Assembly: GCA_950295325.1 (NCBI GenBank)
Contig: OX485804.1
Span: forward strand, 59,800,533-59,864,532
Origin: Polytrichum commune
Lineage: Eukaryota > Streptophyta > Polytrichopsida > Polytrichales > Polytrichaceae
DNA length: 64,000 nt
Direction of reading: 5' to 3'
Position 1 is the stretch's first letter. Every line of letters begins with the position of its first letter. The notes under the pieces are model-generated. The model made no database searches. It was not told the origin of the DNA and saw nothing but the letters and a program-made list of their open reading frames with translations. Both the position numbers and the translations under genes were made by a program. Positions 25,646 to 37,382 of the stretch are shown here, in pieces.

Positions 25646-27236
25646 CTAAGCCGTTTCCTATATTAGCAAGGTTAGAACTATACGATATTTGTCATCCCAA
25701 AATCGGTGGAATTTCAAGTGGGTTTGGGTATAAAATCCTCCACTAAGTCATTTCCATGTACTACAAGGTTGCGTATGGAACTAAGGCATCTAGGGTACAT
25801 GGATAACATTGACATGCAAGTACATAAATGCTACAACGGGTACAAGTATAATGACATAATTCTAGGGGCCTAGGTTGCCTCTCACATGCTTGGGAGGTAT
25901 ATATGACGTCACTCAAGGCCAATAATGTAGCCCTAGCCAATGGGAGCAACCCTAGGGAGACCGAGCCTCATGGTGTGGGAGGGAAACTTGGATATGTCAC
26001 ATAATGACAATGCAACCGGTGCGATAGTCAGTATATATACATTCTAGCATGTGCAAGATTCAAACATGTGTTCACACCATATAGTAAGGATTGAGGTGTT
26101 ATGATGACCCTCGTACATACAAGACCATATTCTAGGAAACCCAAAAATTGGAGATTATTTTTTCTCCTTCTAAAACAATTGAGAGGATAGGTGACGTTTA
26201 TGCCCACACTTTTCTAGTTCTTAGTTATTTCAAATACAATTACCATCAAATCACAACACATGGAACCTTGCAACCAATGTTGGACTTTGCCAACCTTTAG
26301 GAGTTATTGACTATCGAATTGGTAAAGGCGATAGACTTTGATACCATAGTGGCATATTTTGTAGCTATTTGGAATTGAGGGACCAATAGTACGGCCACGT
26401 GATCGCCGTAGTGATATTTGTCGTTATTACACATGATGTAATATTCATGGTACGCATTGGTCAAGGCATGCATGGGTCCATGCCTTTAAATACCTCTTTG
26501 AAAGTTGAAAATTTGCGAATATTTGCAAACATGCAATGGTAACATTTTAGGAACTTCACCTTCCACAAAAACAAATGACACCTCTCAAGCCACTTGGTTA
26601 TAAATTGGAACATGGTTATGGAGATATCTTTGTATATGTGTTTCTACGATAAGGATGGATAAAGATGGAGGTCAAAAATTGGATGCAACAATAGATGGAT
26701 GAAGAGTAGCATTGTTGAGACACATTTTGATATAGGATAAGTTGGAACTTATATTGGGATTTACGCAAGGACTAACAAAAGGAAGTCCACGTCATTAACC
26801 TTACATTTGAGCCAAGTTATTGTTAATGAGGTAGATGAGACTATTATGATTGTTTCCAAGAGGGTTGGCATGTTATGACGTGCAATAAACTTGTTCAATA
26901 ATCAAGTGACTAGCAAACATTGTATAAATCCAATGCCATGAGACTAAGATCGAGGTGGCTATAATCAAATTTTGATATCATAACTTTGGCAAATGGTGGT
27001 GTATAAAAGATAGATGTTATAGATGGACAGATAGTTAGATATGTTGGGTTCTTGGGCGCCCGTAGGGGGGGTGTATAGTGTAGTTATTCTATGTAAGCAA
27101 TTAGTGGTGGCATGTGCCGGACACTGGTTCCATGACTGTATCATTCAAACAAAATATATTGCAACTATAAAAAAAATACAATGGGTTTTTCATTTCAATG
27201 GTACTCTGAATCTCTTCTTGAGAATAAAGTTTATGT
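25646..27236. other. Anonymous DNA, no gene seen
   Basis: Mixed-composition DNA without recognisable domains, arrays or terminal repeats. Confidence 0.5.
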
Positions 27237-27612
27237 GAAGACAATACCAAAAGCACTCCAGTCTCACTATTTTTGATGTTGACTATGTTAGGTTGATCCA
27301 CGATTCTCACTTGACCCTTGCAAGTGAAATAGGCCCCCTCAAAACGGACAACGGTGATCTTGAAGACAATACCAAAAGCACTCCAATCTCACTATTTTCA
27401 ATGTTGACTATGTTAGGTTGATCCACGAATCTCACTTGACCCTTGCAAGTGACACATGCCCCCTCAAAATGGACAACAATGATCTTGAAGACAATACCAA
27501 AAGCATTCCAATCTCACTAGTTTCGATGTTGTTGACTATGTTAGGTTGATCCACGAATCGCACTTGACCCTTGCAAGTGACAATGGCCCCCTCAAAACAC
27601 ACAACGGTGATC
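27237..27612. repeat. 125-bp tandem repeat, three units
   Basis: Units start (gaagacaataccaaaagca) at 27237, 27362 and 27487. Each contains ttaggttgatccacg and the internal palindrome cacttgacccttgcaagtg. High similarity indicates recent amplification. Confidence 0.92.
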
Positions 27613-28199
27613 TTTAACGTGTTGTCTTCAATAACCAACGAGCTGCATTTGCAGTCCTTAAAATAATACAATCAACATTCTTCTTGGAGTACATAGTTGA
27701 CCACCTTGGAGAAATTTTGGTGTCTGGAATTGGATGCTTCTACCTCATGTGTTGTGATGCAGATGAATACTGGTAGGTTACAATGTTCATGGTATATAGT
27801 GTCCCTTACTATTTGAAGTTACACAATACTAAATGTTTTTACTAAGTAGGTAAGACTTTTACCAAGCAAAAGCCATCTATATTATATAATGTCCATACAA
27901 CCTATTTAATCTTTGTAGATACACGATGAAACCTATGATAAGTTATAACGTTGTGTAATTCCAAATACAAAGTTACGCTATATACCATAAACTGTGGAAG
28001 TTTTGAGTTGTAACTCAACATTGAGTTTTAAAACATTGCAACTTCGAATAGTGATTTCAGTCAAGTCTCAGTTTATCCACTTAAGTCCTGGTCAATATAG
28101 AAGTTTCCCTTCGTTTAAGTTATCCAAATGTCCCGCATCCAATGTCCAAGGTTATTTTTGAGCATGCATAATCGGTGAAGATCCTTGTGGTGTTTGCAA
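27613..28199. other. Anonymous DNA, no gene seen
   Basis: No feature recognised. Confidence 0.5.
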
Positions 28200-28375
28200 G
28201 GCCAACCCAACCAGTCACATGTTGTAATCTTCATGTTTTCCTTCATTGATTTGAGGTATATTCCATAGAGTCCTCTAAACAGGATCGGTAATTTTCACGA
28301 AAGCCTTGAACTTCAAAAGGCTATTTCTCAAACTCAACCGGCTCATATGTAACTAGAGATTGGTTCTTCCCATTC
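28200..28375 (-). repeat. Dispersed reverse copy of satellite-2 unit
   Basis: In reverse complement it carries the same ordered words as the 16-kb array (accgatc, tagaggactct, atatacctc, acatgtgactgg). Confidence 0.7.
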
Positions 28376-28699
28376 ATTGCCCGCATGCATGGGAAGGGCA
28401 AGTTTTTTCCCCCCTATAGGCGGAATTGTCTCCCGGTTACAAACAAAAAGGCACCACCCCTCCATTTATAATAGATAAGATGTGTAGTGGCACAGTTTGG
28501 TACGTAATAGAAGAACATAAGAAAAATGAAGATTTTTAATACAATTTACGTATTTCGCATATGAAATTTCATTTCCACACCTGTGACGCACAATTAACAA
28601 TTGGATGCATTGATGAGGACATCATCATTTTTTAAATATGTGTTTAGAGTTGGTGCGGATCAAGTATCATACCATCATTAGACTTGCCATTGGTATATA

Positions 28700-28724
28700 T
28701 TAGGGTTTAGGGTTTAGGGTTTAG
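28700..28724 (+). repeat. Interstitial telomere-type repeat (TTTAGGG)
   Basis: Three perfect TTTAGGG units plus partial flanks. TTTAGGG is the standard land-plant telomere repeat. It is too short and too isolated to be a chromosome end. Confidence 0.85.
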
Positions 28725-29069
28725 CTTCCTGACACTTTGTGCCTGCCCGTGATATTAGAAAGCAAGCATGGTAGAAGCTATGAAGGATGTTCTACACTGA
28801 TAACAGATAAGAAGACTCCCATAATACAAAGACACCGGAGGTGCTTCCTCTTCTTCTTCTTCCTCTTCTTTCGTTTGCCACACAGCAATCTTACATTGGT
28901 TAAACCCACTCAAATCAATTGTGGAAATTAGGGTTCGGCTTCACAAAAAGCTGAAAATCAATAAGCTAGGCTGAACTAGAGCCTCCATGTGGACTCGACC
29001 AAGTAATATGAATGCTATGCTGCTAGTAGTGTTGAAGCAGTGTCCGGGGAGATTTTCGGGCTTGACTTA

Positions 29070-29290
29070 GCCGGTTGAAATCCTCTTGTTTCCGAGTGCA
29101 ACCGGTTACATGTTGTGATCTTCTTTCCATTTTTCTTCATTAATTCGAGGTACGATCCATAGATTCCTCTAAACCGATCAGTAACTCTCCTGAAGTCTTG
29201 AACTTGAATCAGTTATTTTTCTCAAACTCAACAGGCTCAGCTGCAACTGGTGGTCGGTTCTCCCTGTTTGTTTGTTTGTTTGTTTTGGAA
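29070..29290 (-). repeat. Dispersed reverse copy of satellite-2 unit, then (TTTG)n
   Basis: The reverse complement contains aaccggttgca-like, gtagaggaatct-like and gttcaagacttcagga words in array order. A (TTTG)n run at about 29268-29287 follows. Confidence 0.7.
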
Positions 29291-29950
29291 ATCGATCATT
29301 CAAATTTGTTCGACTCCGAAGCAGAAAAATAGTCTACAGTGCTTTTTTTATATCGAACATCAAAAGAAGCCTTGCAAAAGAATGAATGAATGCCGTGTTC
29401 GCCGTTGAATTGAATATTTTCTTGGATGTATCTATTTGGATTGGAATTCTGACCAAAGAGACGTGATGGAAGTCGAAAGCCCTCGTATATTTACACGACC
29501 GCCCCTTTTCCCGGATGCTTTATACGGACATCCAAATCTCAAGGGACCGTTTGTCGTCTTCACGGACGTTTGTGTTGGTCAAAAGTTCGGGTGAGAGTTC
29601 TAAAGTTTTTGGAAATTTTATTGGACCCGGCTGTGTTGTGTAGAGTACTAAATTGAAGTCCATTGGAATTTTGTTTTTCATTGCAAGGGGAAAATGGTAA
29701 CAAGTCGCAAGTCAAACTCACCCCATGAGAACGACCGAAGGCCTAATAAAGCAGACCCATCCTAGGGACTCTTAGGCTTCCAAATAACAACTTCAGCATG
29801 ACGAACACAAATGACTTGCTTGCTGGCACCCTATGAGCTTTCGAATGTATCAAAGAAACCAAGTTTAAGCACGTCACGTCTACAACAAACTTATATGCAT
29901 TAAGGGCCTATGCCACTTAACTCTACTGTAATCAATCAAAGCATTCCACT

Positions 29951-30327
29951 CAGGGGTAGATCACTCTATTGTCAAGTTGAACACCACGTGCGACCAAAAA
30001 AAATCTTCTTTTGATAAGTTGCACCACCAAAATGGTTTCAAATTTTTTTCATAAGTAGATATACACAGTACCTATGACATAGTTAAAAGTGGTAACTAAA
30101 TTTGATGGTTTGTTTTTTTCATAAAACATACCATTTCTAACTAGAATGACACAGAATTGAACTAAAACAATTACTAAAAATAAATAAAGATGACTAAAAA
30201 TTTCAAAAATTTATACAAAAGATACTATCAATGGTTATGTATATGTAGAAAAAATGGCATGTAATATAGGGGTAGCAAACTTTGTCCGCACGTGGTGTCA
30301 ACTTGACAATGAAGTGACCTCCCTGTG
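29951..30327. mobile_element. hAT-type MITE, copy 2
   Basis: 377 bp. Left end caggggtagatcactctatt, right end aatgaagtgacctccctgtg, flanked by identical 8-bp attccact (29943-29950 and 30328-30335). It has the same orientation as copy 1 and shares gatactatcaatggttatgt and other internal blocks with it. Confidence 0.88.
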
Positions 30328-30335
30328 ATTCCACT

Positions 30336-32050
30336 AAATAAAATCATCTTCATTTTGAGCATCATAAAGTTTCAAGGTCACAGAACACACTAATTTACGA
30401 TCATCACAGACTTTCCAAGGGTGATGTATAATGTAATTTGTTTATAATTTGTTTATAATTATCATGTCACAATTTTCCTTGTAGCATTATAGTGTCGTGA
30501 ATAATAGAAGACAAAAAAAAAAAACAATGAAATCACCATAACATTAGATGAGAGGATATGATTTTATTCATCCATTTTATTGGTTTTGTATAATAATTTT
30601 GCCACTGTCAACTTGCTTGTCGAGGAAACAATGCATCGTGTATCCCAGCACAATCACTTCTCACTTGAAATTTTCTCAATGTCAAGATTATAGAGGTTTT
30701 AGAGGCTATTGTGTCCAAAGCAATCGAGCATTCGCAATCTCAAAGCAGACTTGTCTAGATGGTCCTTTAAACCCCACATCACAACCTTCCAAAGGGAAGA
30801 GTCTTTTGTTTTATCTTGTTTTATTTTATCTTGTTTTGGTTTTATTATTTTTAATATAAATAAAGTCAATTGGACGAGGAAACTGTACAACTACCCATGA
30901 AGACGTCCCACAATACATATTGGGCATCAAGTGATTGTGTCCATTCTAGGCCTAATTTTCCAAGTAAGTGCTAAATTGCTTCTAGTGGCAATAAGACCTT
31001 TAACACACCAAATCCCATCGATCCCCTTCAAGGCATCATTGTAGACAACGTCAACTCACAAAAGAAATTTGATTACCATCACCAGTCTTTTCTCAACCCC
31101 TTCTCAACTATAAATGTAAAGCATACTTGAACCAACCTTTGTCACCACCCCATGGGTGTGGTCATTAGAAACCAAAATGGCGTCACTATGAAATCGAACC
31201 CTACGTACAAGAAGTTCACAAAGAAAAACAAATGTATACAGACTAACACTGTGCTAGAAAAAGGACTCTAGTATTTATTCTAAGCTCTTCAATTTTATGT
31301 GATAAATGCCTCCCTTGCATATACAAAGTATGAATCATGAATAAAATACGCCTTTACTACATATAAAATGTGCTTTCACTTTCCAATTAGAAAGCCATTG
31401 AACATTTTCTTTCATTGCATCAAACACACAAAAACAAAAGCTCAATAACAAAAGCCAAAATTTGGGGAGCAAAACTCGAAGGAGGCCTTAAGCACTTCAA
31501 GAACCTGTAGTTTTTAAAACCTAAATCCAACCGCAAACCCTAACAAGAATGGACAAGGTAGTCATCGAGAACTATTACCATATGAAGAAAAACATGAATC
31601 AAATCAAACTAGCACATTCAATGTCATTTTGCTCTCTAAATCTTAAGACCCCCCCCCCCCTTTGTACATCTACCTTTACTTCAAAATTAAATCTATCCTT
31701 TTTTAAATGCACACACTAGAGAAAAATAATACCTTTCCCTTACGGATACTATGTACACTAGTGCCACAATTAATACCCCTTCTTACAATCACGTTAGTTC
31801 GTACGTGGTGTGAAATATCCTCCCCCGGGGTCATCACCCAATGCAAATTATTGTTACCTATTGCACCTCAAATTATAGACTTGCCATTGAAATCGGCCAG
31901 TAGCCAACTATTCCAATCCCTAGAATAACATATTGTCTCGGGGGTTTCACTCCCTCTTATATTTTGCATACATGTGCGTTCGGGACCTATTTATTGGGGG
32001 GCTATTTACCTTGCAAAAAAGATTATAAGGTATGGAATTTTTCAAAATAA
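30336..32050. other. Anonymous AT-rich DNA, no gene seen
   Basis: A C run lies at 31649-31660. Short ORFs show no recognisable domain. Confidence 0.55.
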
Positions 32051-32054
32051 AGGT

Positions 32055-32198
32055 GTGATCGTATTTTACATGTGATGGTATTTTACATGTAATCCTTTGC
32101 CACTATTTATATGTGATGATATTTTACATGTAATCCTTTGTCACTATTTATATGTGATGATATTTTACATGTAATCCTTTTTCACTATTTAAAAAACC
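32055..32198. repeat. 41-bp tandem repeat, about three units
   Basis: The unit gtgatgatattttacatgta plus atcctttgtcactatttat recurs at 32074, 32115 and 32156. Confidence 0.9.
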
Positions 32199-32816
32199 CC
32201 TATATTATATGTAAGTTTTTTACAAAATTTATCTACAATGAATATATTAGACCCTATTTTTTATCGCACGTTGTTCTAAGATTTTTCGCCAGTGAACCCC
32301 CCGAGCATATTGTGTCGCTTGTGCTTTATAATGTAGTTAAAAAGTGAGGCATGATTTGTATCAAAATGCCGCCTCCACAACCCTTATCAAATATAGAACT
32401 ACTCCTTTTGTTTTAGAATGTAGAACTAGGTAGTCTCAAGTCTTTCTACCTTCTCACCATGTCAATATTAGCCAATATATCACAAACACCATTGCAATTC
32501 TTCACTCCAAGAAATGAGTTTCTTTTTTATCTTTGCCTTGATGTGCTTTTAGTCCCCATACGCTTGTGATTTCATGGACCATATGCTTGATTTCATTCCA
32601 TAAAGCCGAGTTGACGTTACCCTCTTGTTATTCAAGGCGTAAAGAGAAGGTACATGGTTTTGGTTGCACAAGTTACATACGTAAATCCCCAATGCGCCTC
32701 TTCTTCTAGCTAAAACTCAATCCTCTCATCCCTTAAACCCACTTAGAGAATCCATATTCTCTTCACAAGCACGATTACTTATAAGTCGCATGTAAACAAC
32801 CTATCACAATGAACAA
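32199..32816. other. Anonymous DNA, no gene seen
   Basis: No feature recognised. Confidence 0.5.
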
Positions 32817-33629
32817 TAAGGGCATGTTTACACATGTGTCCAAAGGTTGTGACTACTTTTTTTTGAAATTCTCTCATTGGTTGAAAAATGAGTGGCAACC
32901 CCATTTTGCTTTAGACTGAGTCACCATATATAAGATTGACCATGTCATAAATGGGAGAAGGTGACATGGAATACTACATTGATATGTGCAACTAGGTTGA
33001 CCTCACGAAAGGGTTGACTCTTTTACCCATGTAGAGCACCTTGGGTCAAAATCATGTCACAAAACTTCTAAATTTGTTTATACATCGATATAGCAATCAC
33101 TGTAAAAGAAATCATGCATTTTGTTATTTTGGAATTAACTATACAATATGGAATGGAATGTCAATAAATTAGCGTGGGATATCATTCTAATGGCACATGT
33201 TAGTGGGGCAATCTTTTTATCATGGTTGTCTAGACATGTTGATTAACAAAGAACTATAGAAGTTTATGATTTGGTTTTGATCCATAATTCTTTGCATGGG
33301 TAAAGAGGTAACATGCTTGCAAAGGCAACCTAATTGACATAAATGATGTTTAGTGGTGACCTAGACTTTGCGGCAAGACCATCCACATAGGGTGTCTTTA
33401 CAAAACATTCAATCAAGATAAATGTCTCCTTCACATTATGCCTTATGACCAAGGCTCTTAAGTGGTGATGTGGATTCTTCTTTGTCGATAGCTCCAGACC
33501 AAGGGTTGTGACCATGAAGAAGAAGAACGGAAAAATAAATAAAAATAAAAATAAACCAAATGATCAAAAGAAATGTTGGTATAACCAATGTGAAGATGGG
33601 CCGTTAACCATCCACATTACAAATTTGTA

Positions 33630-34321
33630 TGGAGATGTAAGACGGGAGTGGTGTAATGACTATTTTTCAACGAGTTGTGAGCATTGAGATAGGTATCCAT
33701 ATCACCTTGGTCACATGTGTAAACATGCTCTAGCATTACAGAGGGAATGGCGCATCACTTATTTTACAATGGGTTGTGACCATGAGATAGGTATCCATAT
33801 CACCTTGGTCACATGTGTAAACATGCCCTAGTATTACAGAGGGAACGGTGCACCACTTAATTTACAATGGGTTGTGACCATGAGATAGGTATCCATATCA
33901 CCTTGGTCACATGTGTAAACATGCCCTAGCGTTATAGAGGGAATGGTGCACTACTTATTTTTCAATGGGTTGTGACCATGAGATAGGTATCCATATCACC
34001 TTGGTCACATGTATAAACATGCCCTAACACTACAAAAAGAATGGTGTAACGCTTATTTTTCAATGACTTGTGACCATGAAATGTGTATCCATATCGCCTT
34101 GGTCACATGTGTAAACATGCCCTAGTGTTATAGAGGGAATGGTGCACTACTTATTTTTCAATGGGTTGTGACCATGAGATAGGTATCCATATCACCTTGG
34201 TCACATGTATAAACATGCCCTAACACTACAAAAAGAATGGTGTAACGCTTATTTTTCAATGACTTGTGACCATGAAATGTGTATCCATATCACCTTGGTC
34301 ACATGTGTAAACATGCCCTAA
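33630..34321. repeat. 98-bp tandem array, seven units, with dimeric sub-order
   Basis: caccttggtcacatg (one unit has g for a) lies at 33703, 33801, 33899, 33997, 34095, 34193 and 34291: exactly 98 each time. Units at 33997-34095 and 34193-34291 are near-identical as pairs, a 196-bp higher-order repeat. Each unit ends in the terminal inverted repeat aaacatgccc. Two more diverged units follow the nested MITE (34752-34965). Confidence 0.95.
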
Positions 34322-34748
34322 GGGCGTCCCCAGCAGCCTCGCCATGGGGCATGCCAACGCCAAAAATGGGGCATCCCGGGTTCTTAGGTGGCGGTACCGG
34401 CATAAATTGAGCCCCACCAATGTCCGGTCCGGCATAATTTAGAACCGGCCCGGGTATAGTAAAGGCCTTCCAACGCCATAAATGGTTCATATGCCGACCC
34501 TCCTCCGGCCCGCCAAGAGATTACTTTAATATCAGATACTCCGATATCCTACTTTATCCCATGTCAGATAATAGGTGTCGTTGTCTTATTGATTGCTTCC
34601 TAATTATACCGGGGGTATGCCTAGGCTTTGGTGGGCTCTGACTCAAGATGAGTTGCCCCGCCCAAGATGGAGGGCTCCCCAAACACCCTAAACACCATAT
34701 AATATATTATTTTTGGCGGGTTGCTTTCTATCTCTCCTGGGGATGCCC
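34322..34748. mobile_element. Nested PIF/Harbinger-type MITE with TAA TSD
   Basis: 427 bp, more GC-rich than its host array. Left end gggcgtccccagcag, right end ctcctggggatgccc: imperfect inverted ends. TAA flanks both sides (34319-34321 and 34749-34751). Removing it restores the array sequence atgccctaacactaca, as in neighbouring units. Confidence 0.92.
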
Positions 34749-34968
34749 TAACACTACATAGGGAATGGTGTAACGTTTATTTATCAATGGGTTGTGACCA
34801 TGAGATAGGTATTCATACCACCTTGATCACATATGTAAACATGTCCTAGCATTACAGAAGCAATGGTGTAATGCTTATTTTTCAATGGGTTGTGACCATG
34901 AGATAGGAGTCCAATTTACTTTTTCTTTTCCTCATGGACCTTGGTCACGTGTGCGAAACATGCCCTAA

Positions 34969-35277
34969 CATGTCAAAGGGAATGGCGCAATAAATAAGTG
35001 AGCTGGAATGTACGAACTTAAGCTTACTGGCACCGGGTATGGACTTTATGAGAATTGCAGAGGCCTTCGTATCTTGTCACTTGCAAGGTATTGAATACTA
35101 ACTTAACTTCTCATTCTCTCGAAGTTTATTATTCCTTGAGTCATTGCAGCCCAGCCGTAGTTGTAAGATGCAGACCCTCTGTCTATATCTGCCTTATCAC
35201 AATGAATAGTGCCATGCCATGAACACTAACAAGCAGAGCCCAACATTTTCCCTTTAAATTGCACCCATACCCAGACC
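34969..35277. other. Anonymous DNA, no gene seen
   Basis: No feature recognised. Confidence 0.5.
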
Positions 35278-35278
35278 A

Positions 35279-35400
35279 TGCCCATCAGCAACGACTTATG
35301 CCCACCCATGCCCACCCATAGCATGACATGTGTGCACTCATGCCCACCCATGCCCACCCATAGCATGACATGTGTGCACCCATGCCCACCCATGCTATTT
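35279..35400 (+). repeat. CCCACCCATG short repeat cluster, left
   Basis: Repeated catgcccaccc words with two copies of a ~50-bp unit (agcatgacatgtgtgcac). A second cluster lies at 35700-35860, on the other side of the hAT fragment. Confidence 0.85.
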
Positions 35401-35446
35401 AAATTGCGCCCATGTATTCAAAAATTGTGTAATGTGTATTACCCGC

Positions 35447-35698
35447 CTACACCAAGTCTTGGTTGGATTGGACAAATAAAAGGTCATTCACTATCGTTGG
35501 CTTCAGCCCGGAGCGCTTCTTGGTTAGCGTATTCCCCGCATCCGAGAAGTTTGACTCCGATTTGGAGTTGGATGTAGGGATGCACAAAACCGAACGTGCC
35601 ACGCGCGACATGATGGGGAATGTGGGGGCTTCTTTCAACTTCCACCACAAGATAATACTAAATTTAGCAGTGGTATCCAATATGCTTTGCTTTAGCCT
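35447..35698 (-). pseudogene. hAT transposase C-terminal dimerisation domain fragment
   Basis: The minus-strand frame reads WWKLKEAPTFPIMSRVARSV, then LCIPTSNSKSESNFSDAG and RSGLKPTIVNDLLFVQSN. This matches the hAT dimerisation domain pattern W-W-K...F-P...L-C-I-P-x-S-x-x-S-E-x-x-F-S-x-A-G...L-x-P...V. Only about 80 residues remain. The upstream catalytic and zinc-finger parts are absent, and upstream of the fragment the frame reads into CCCACCCATG repeats. It is a remnant and not a functional transposase. Confidence 0.85.
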
Positions 35699-35699
35699 A

Positions 35700-35865
35700 T
35701 GCTCACCCATGAACAATAATATCGAACTCATGCCCACCCATGAACAATAACATCGCAGCCATGCCCACCCATGCCCACCCATGAACAACAATATTGCAGC
35801 CATGCCCACCCATGCCCACCCAAAACCCATGGGCGTGGGCATGGGTATGGGCACCCAATGTAGGG
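35700..35865 (+). repeat. CCCACCCATG short repeat cluster, right
   Basis: catgcccacccatgaacaa units, about five, ending in the partly palindromic cccatgggcgtgggcatggg. The pair of clusters brackets the hAT fragment. Confidence 0.85.
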
Positions 35866-35897
35866 CTCTGGTAACAAGCTTTCTGTTAAGAGAAAGC

Positions 35898-36249
35898 TAC
35901 ACTCAAACCTCCGTAATGTCACCATCTGTAATGCGACTCCCTCCCTTATATCCCAAAACCCTAGGGAATGGATGTGCTCGATTTTATCTCTATCCTTGTT
36001 GTCACATTTTCCTTTCATATATCACATGTGTTGACGTCAAAATAATCCACCAAAGAATTCAAACTACACGCTCACACGCACCATGATGTCATCGTTCTCA
36101 TTATTGCAGTGTTGACAATGTGTTATTCCACAATGTCACATACTACCCTAATTCATTATTATCACGCATCCATGTTAGCACTACAAACCTCCTCAGTAGC
36201 ATATGCACTTTGGTTGCCACATGCATGATATTAGGGAGGTTTGAGTGTA
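35898..36249. mobile_element. Repeat family A, copy 3, with terminal inverted repeats
   Basis: Left end tacactcaaacctccgtaat and right end attagggaggtttgagtgta: ~19-bp inverted repeats with one mismatch, 352 bp apart. Copies 1 and 2 at 1-365 and 21971-22255 are partial or rearranged. No clear TSD, so the superfamily is unassigned. Confidence 0.78.
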
Positions 36250-36987
36250 CTTACAAAGGACGCCTGGAAATAGTTGTAAGTTTTGTACCTTGGTCTTTAA
36301 TATCACTCACATGCTTGAATGATGTGGCAACTCACTCACCCACCCATTGATGCGGTTTCACAAAAACCTAACATGGTGCATCTGCAACAAAGTTAAGCTT
36401 CGAGTATCATCGTAATCTTAGGGAATTTGGACAGGTGATGTTTTGTAGCACTTTCCTAGGGGAGGGTGAAGATGTTGATTGTTATGTAGAACCTGGAGGT
36501 TCACTATTTTCAGCCAAATTAAACACCTAAAGGATTGGGATTAGAGACTTCAAATTAGTCTAGTGAGGTTAATTTAAGATGCATCAACAACGAACTTGTA
36601 GAGTGCATGTTTTTACTGCAACCCCCCCCCCCCGACAGTATGTGTTGGAAAACAAAATCCAATCCGGAACGTCCAAGTGATTGGTAAAGTTGGGATGAGA
36701 TCATGGACCCTCTTTTTGGGGTCTAAACAACAAGAGGGTCACATCAACTCAGTCTCATATGTTTCTTTTCAAGCGGATTTGAAGGGCGTAAATGAATTTA
36801 TCCATAAAAGCAAAGGGATTGCATATCATAGGGAAACTGTAAAATGCTAATGGGTTCATTTTTTTTATATGCCAAGCTGAAAAATTCCCCGTGAGATTTA
36901 AGTGGGTCTCAGTGAACAAATGCAAGACTGTCATGGGGCAAGATCCTAGGATTTATTTGTTTTTAAAGTTGTATGAAGTATGAAGCT
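36250..36987. other. Anonymous DNA, no gene seen
   Basis: Only a C run at 36622-36633 stands out. Confidence 0.5.
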
Positions 36988-36990
36988 TTA

Positions 36991-37382
36991 GGGTGAGTTT
37001 TCATGTAGGCCGCTTGCCCACCAAATTCTAGTGGGAATAAGGAGTAACCCACCCAATTGTAAATAATATATTATGCGATGGGGTTCATATGTGTCAATTA
37101 GCTACCTTCATCTTCTCAAATACGGGCCCACCTACTAACCTCCTCCTCCAGGGTAATCAAGAATGATCCTCCTCCTTCAATCCTTCGGTGACCGTCACTT
37201 GTAGGTAAAAGATGCTTTAAAAGGCGCTTGGAAGTCTAGCGACCCATGTCCATGGCCCTTCACAGTCTAGTAGGCCACTAGAATGTGGTTGGTTAATGGC
37301 TTGTGCTTATCTACACGAGAACACCTCCAACCCACTACTATCTAGAATCTAGTGGGTGAGCAGCCTACATGAAAACTCACAC
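36991..37382. mobile_element. TIR element with TTA TSD (PIF/Harbinger-like)
   Basis: 392 bp with ~30-bp imperfect inverted ends: left gggtgagttttcatgtaggc, right gcctacatgaaaactcacac. TTA flanks both sides (36988-36990 and 37383-37385). No transposase. Subterminal ctagtggg also recurs in inverted orientation. Confidence 0.88.

Larger units (their letters stand above)
32820..34965. mobile_element. PIF/Harbinger-like TIR element with amplified right end
   Basis: Left end gggcatgtttacacatgtg, right end cacgtgtgcgaaacatgccc, flanked by TAA (32817-32819 and 34966-34968). The right-end sequence is repeated many times as a 98-bp array inside the element, and a 427-bp MITE is nested in the array. 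No transposase ORF was recognised, so it is non-autonomous. Any of the array units could be the original right end, so the right boundary is less certain than the left. Confidence 0.7.

Noticed and set aside
33630-34321. Regularly spaced direct repeats resembling a CRISPR array
   Set aside because: The whole 98-bp unit is repeated with no unique spacers, the context is a plant nuclear genome, and there are no cas genes. It is a satellite derived from a transposon end.
35698-35854. N-terminal part of the minus ORF at 35447-35854 as transposase
   Set aside because: That part is translation of the CCCACCCATG repeats (GHGWAW-type peptides). Only the part from about 35698 downwards resembles a hAT transposase.
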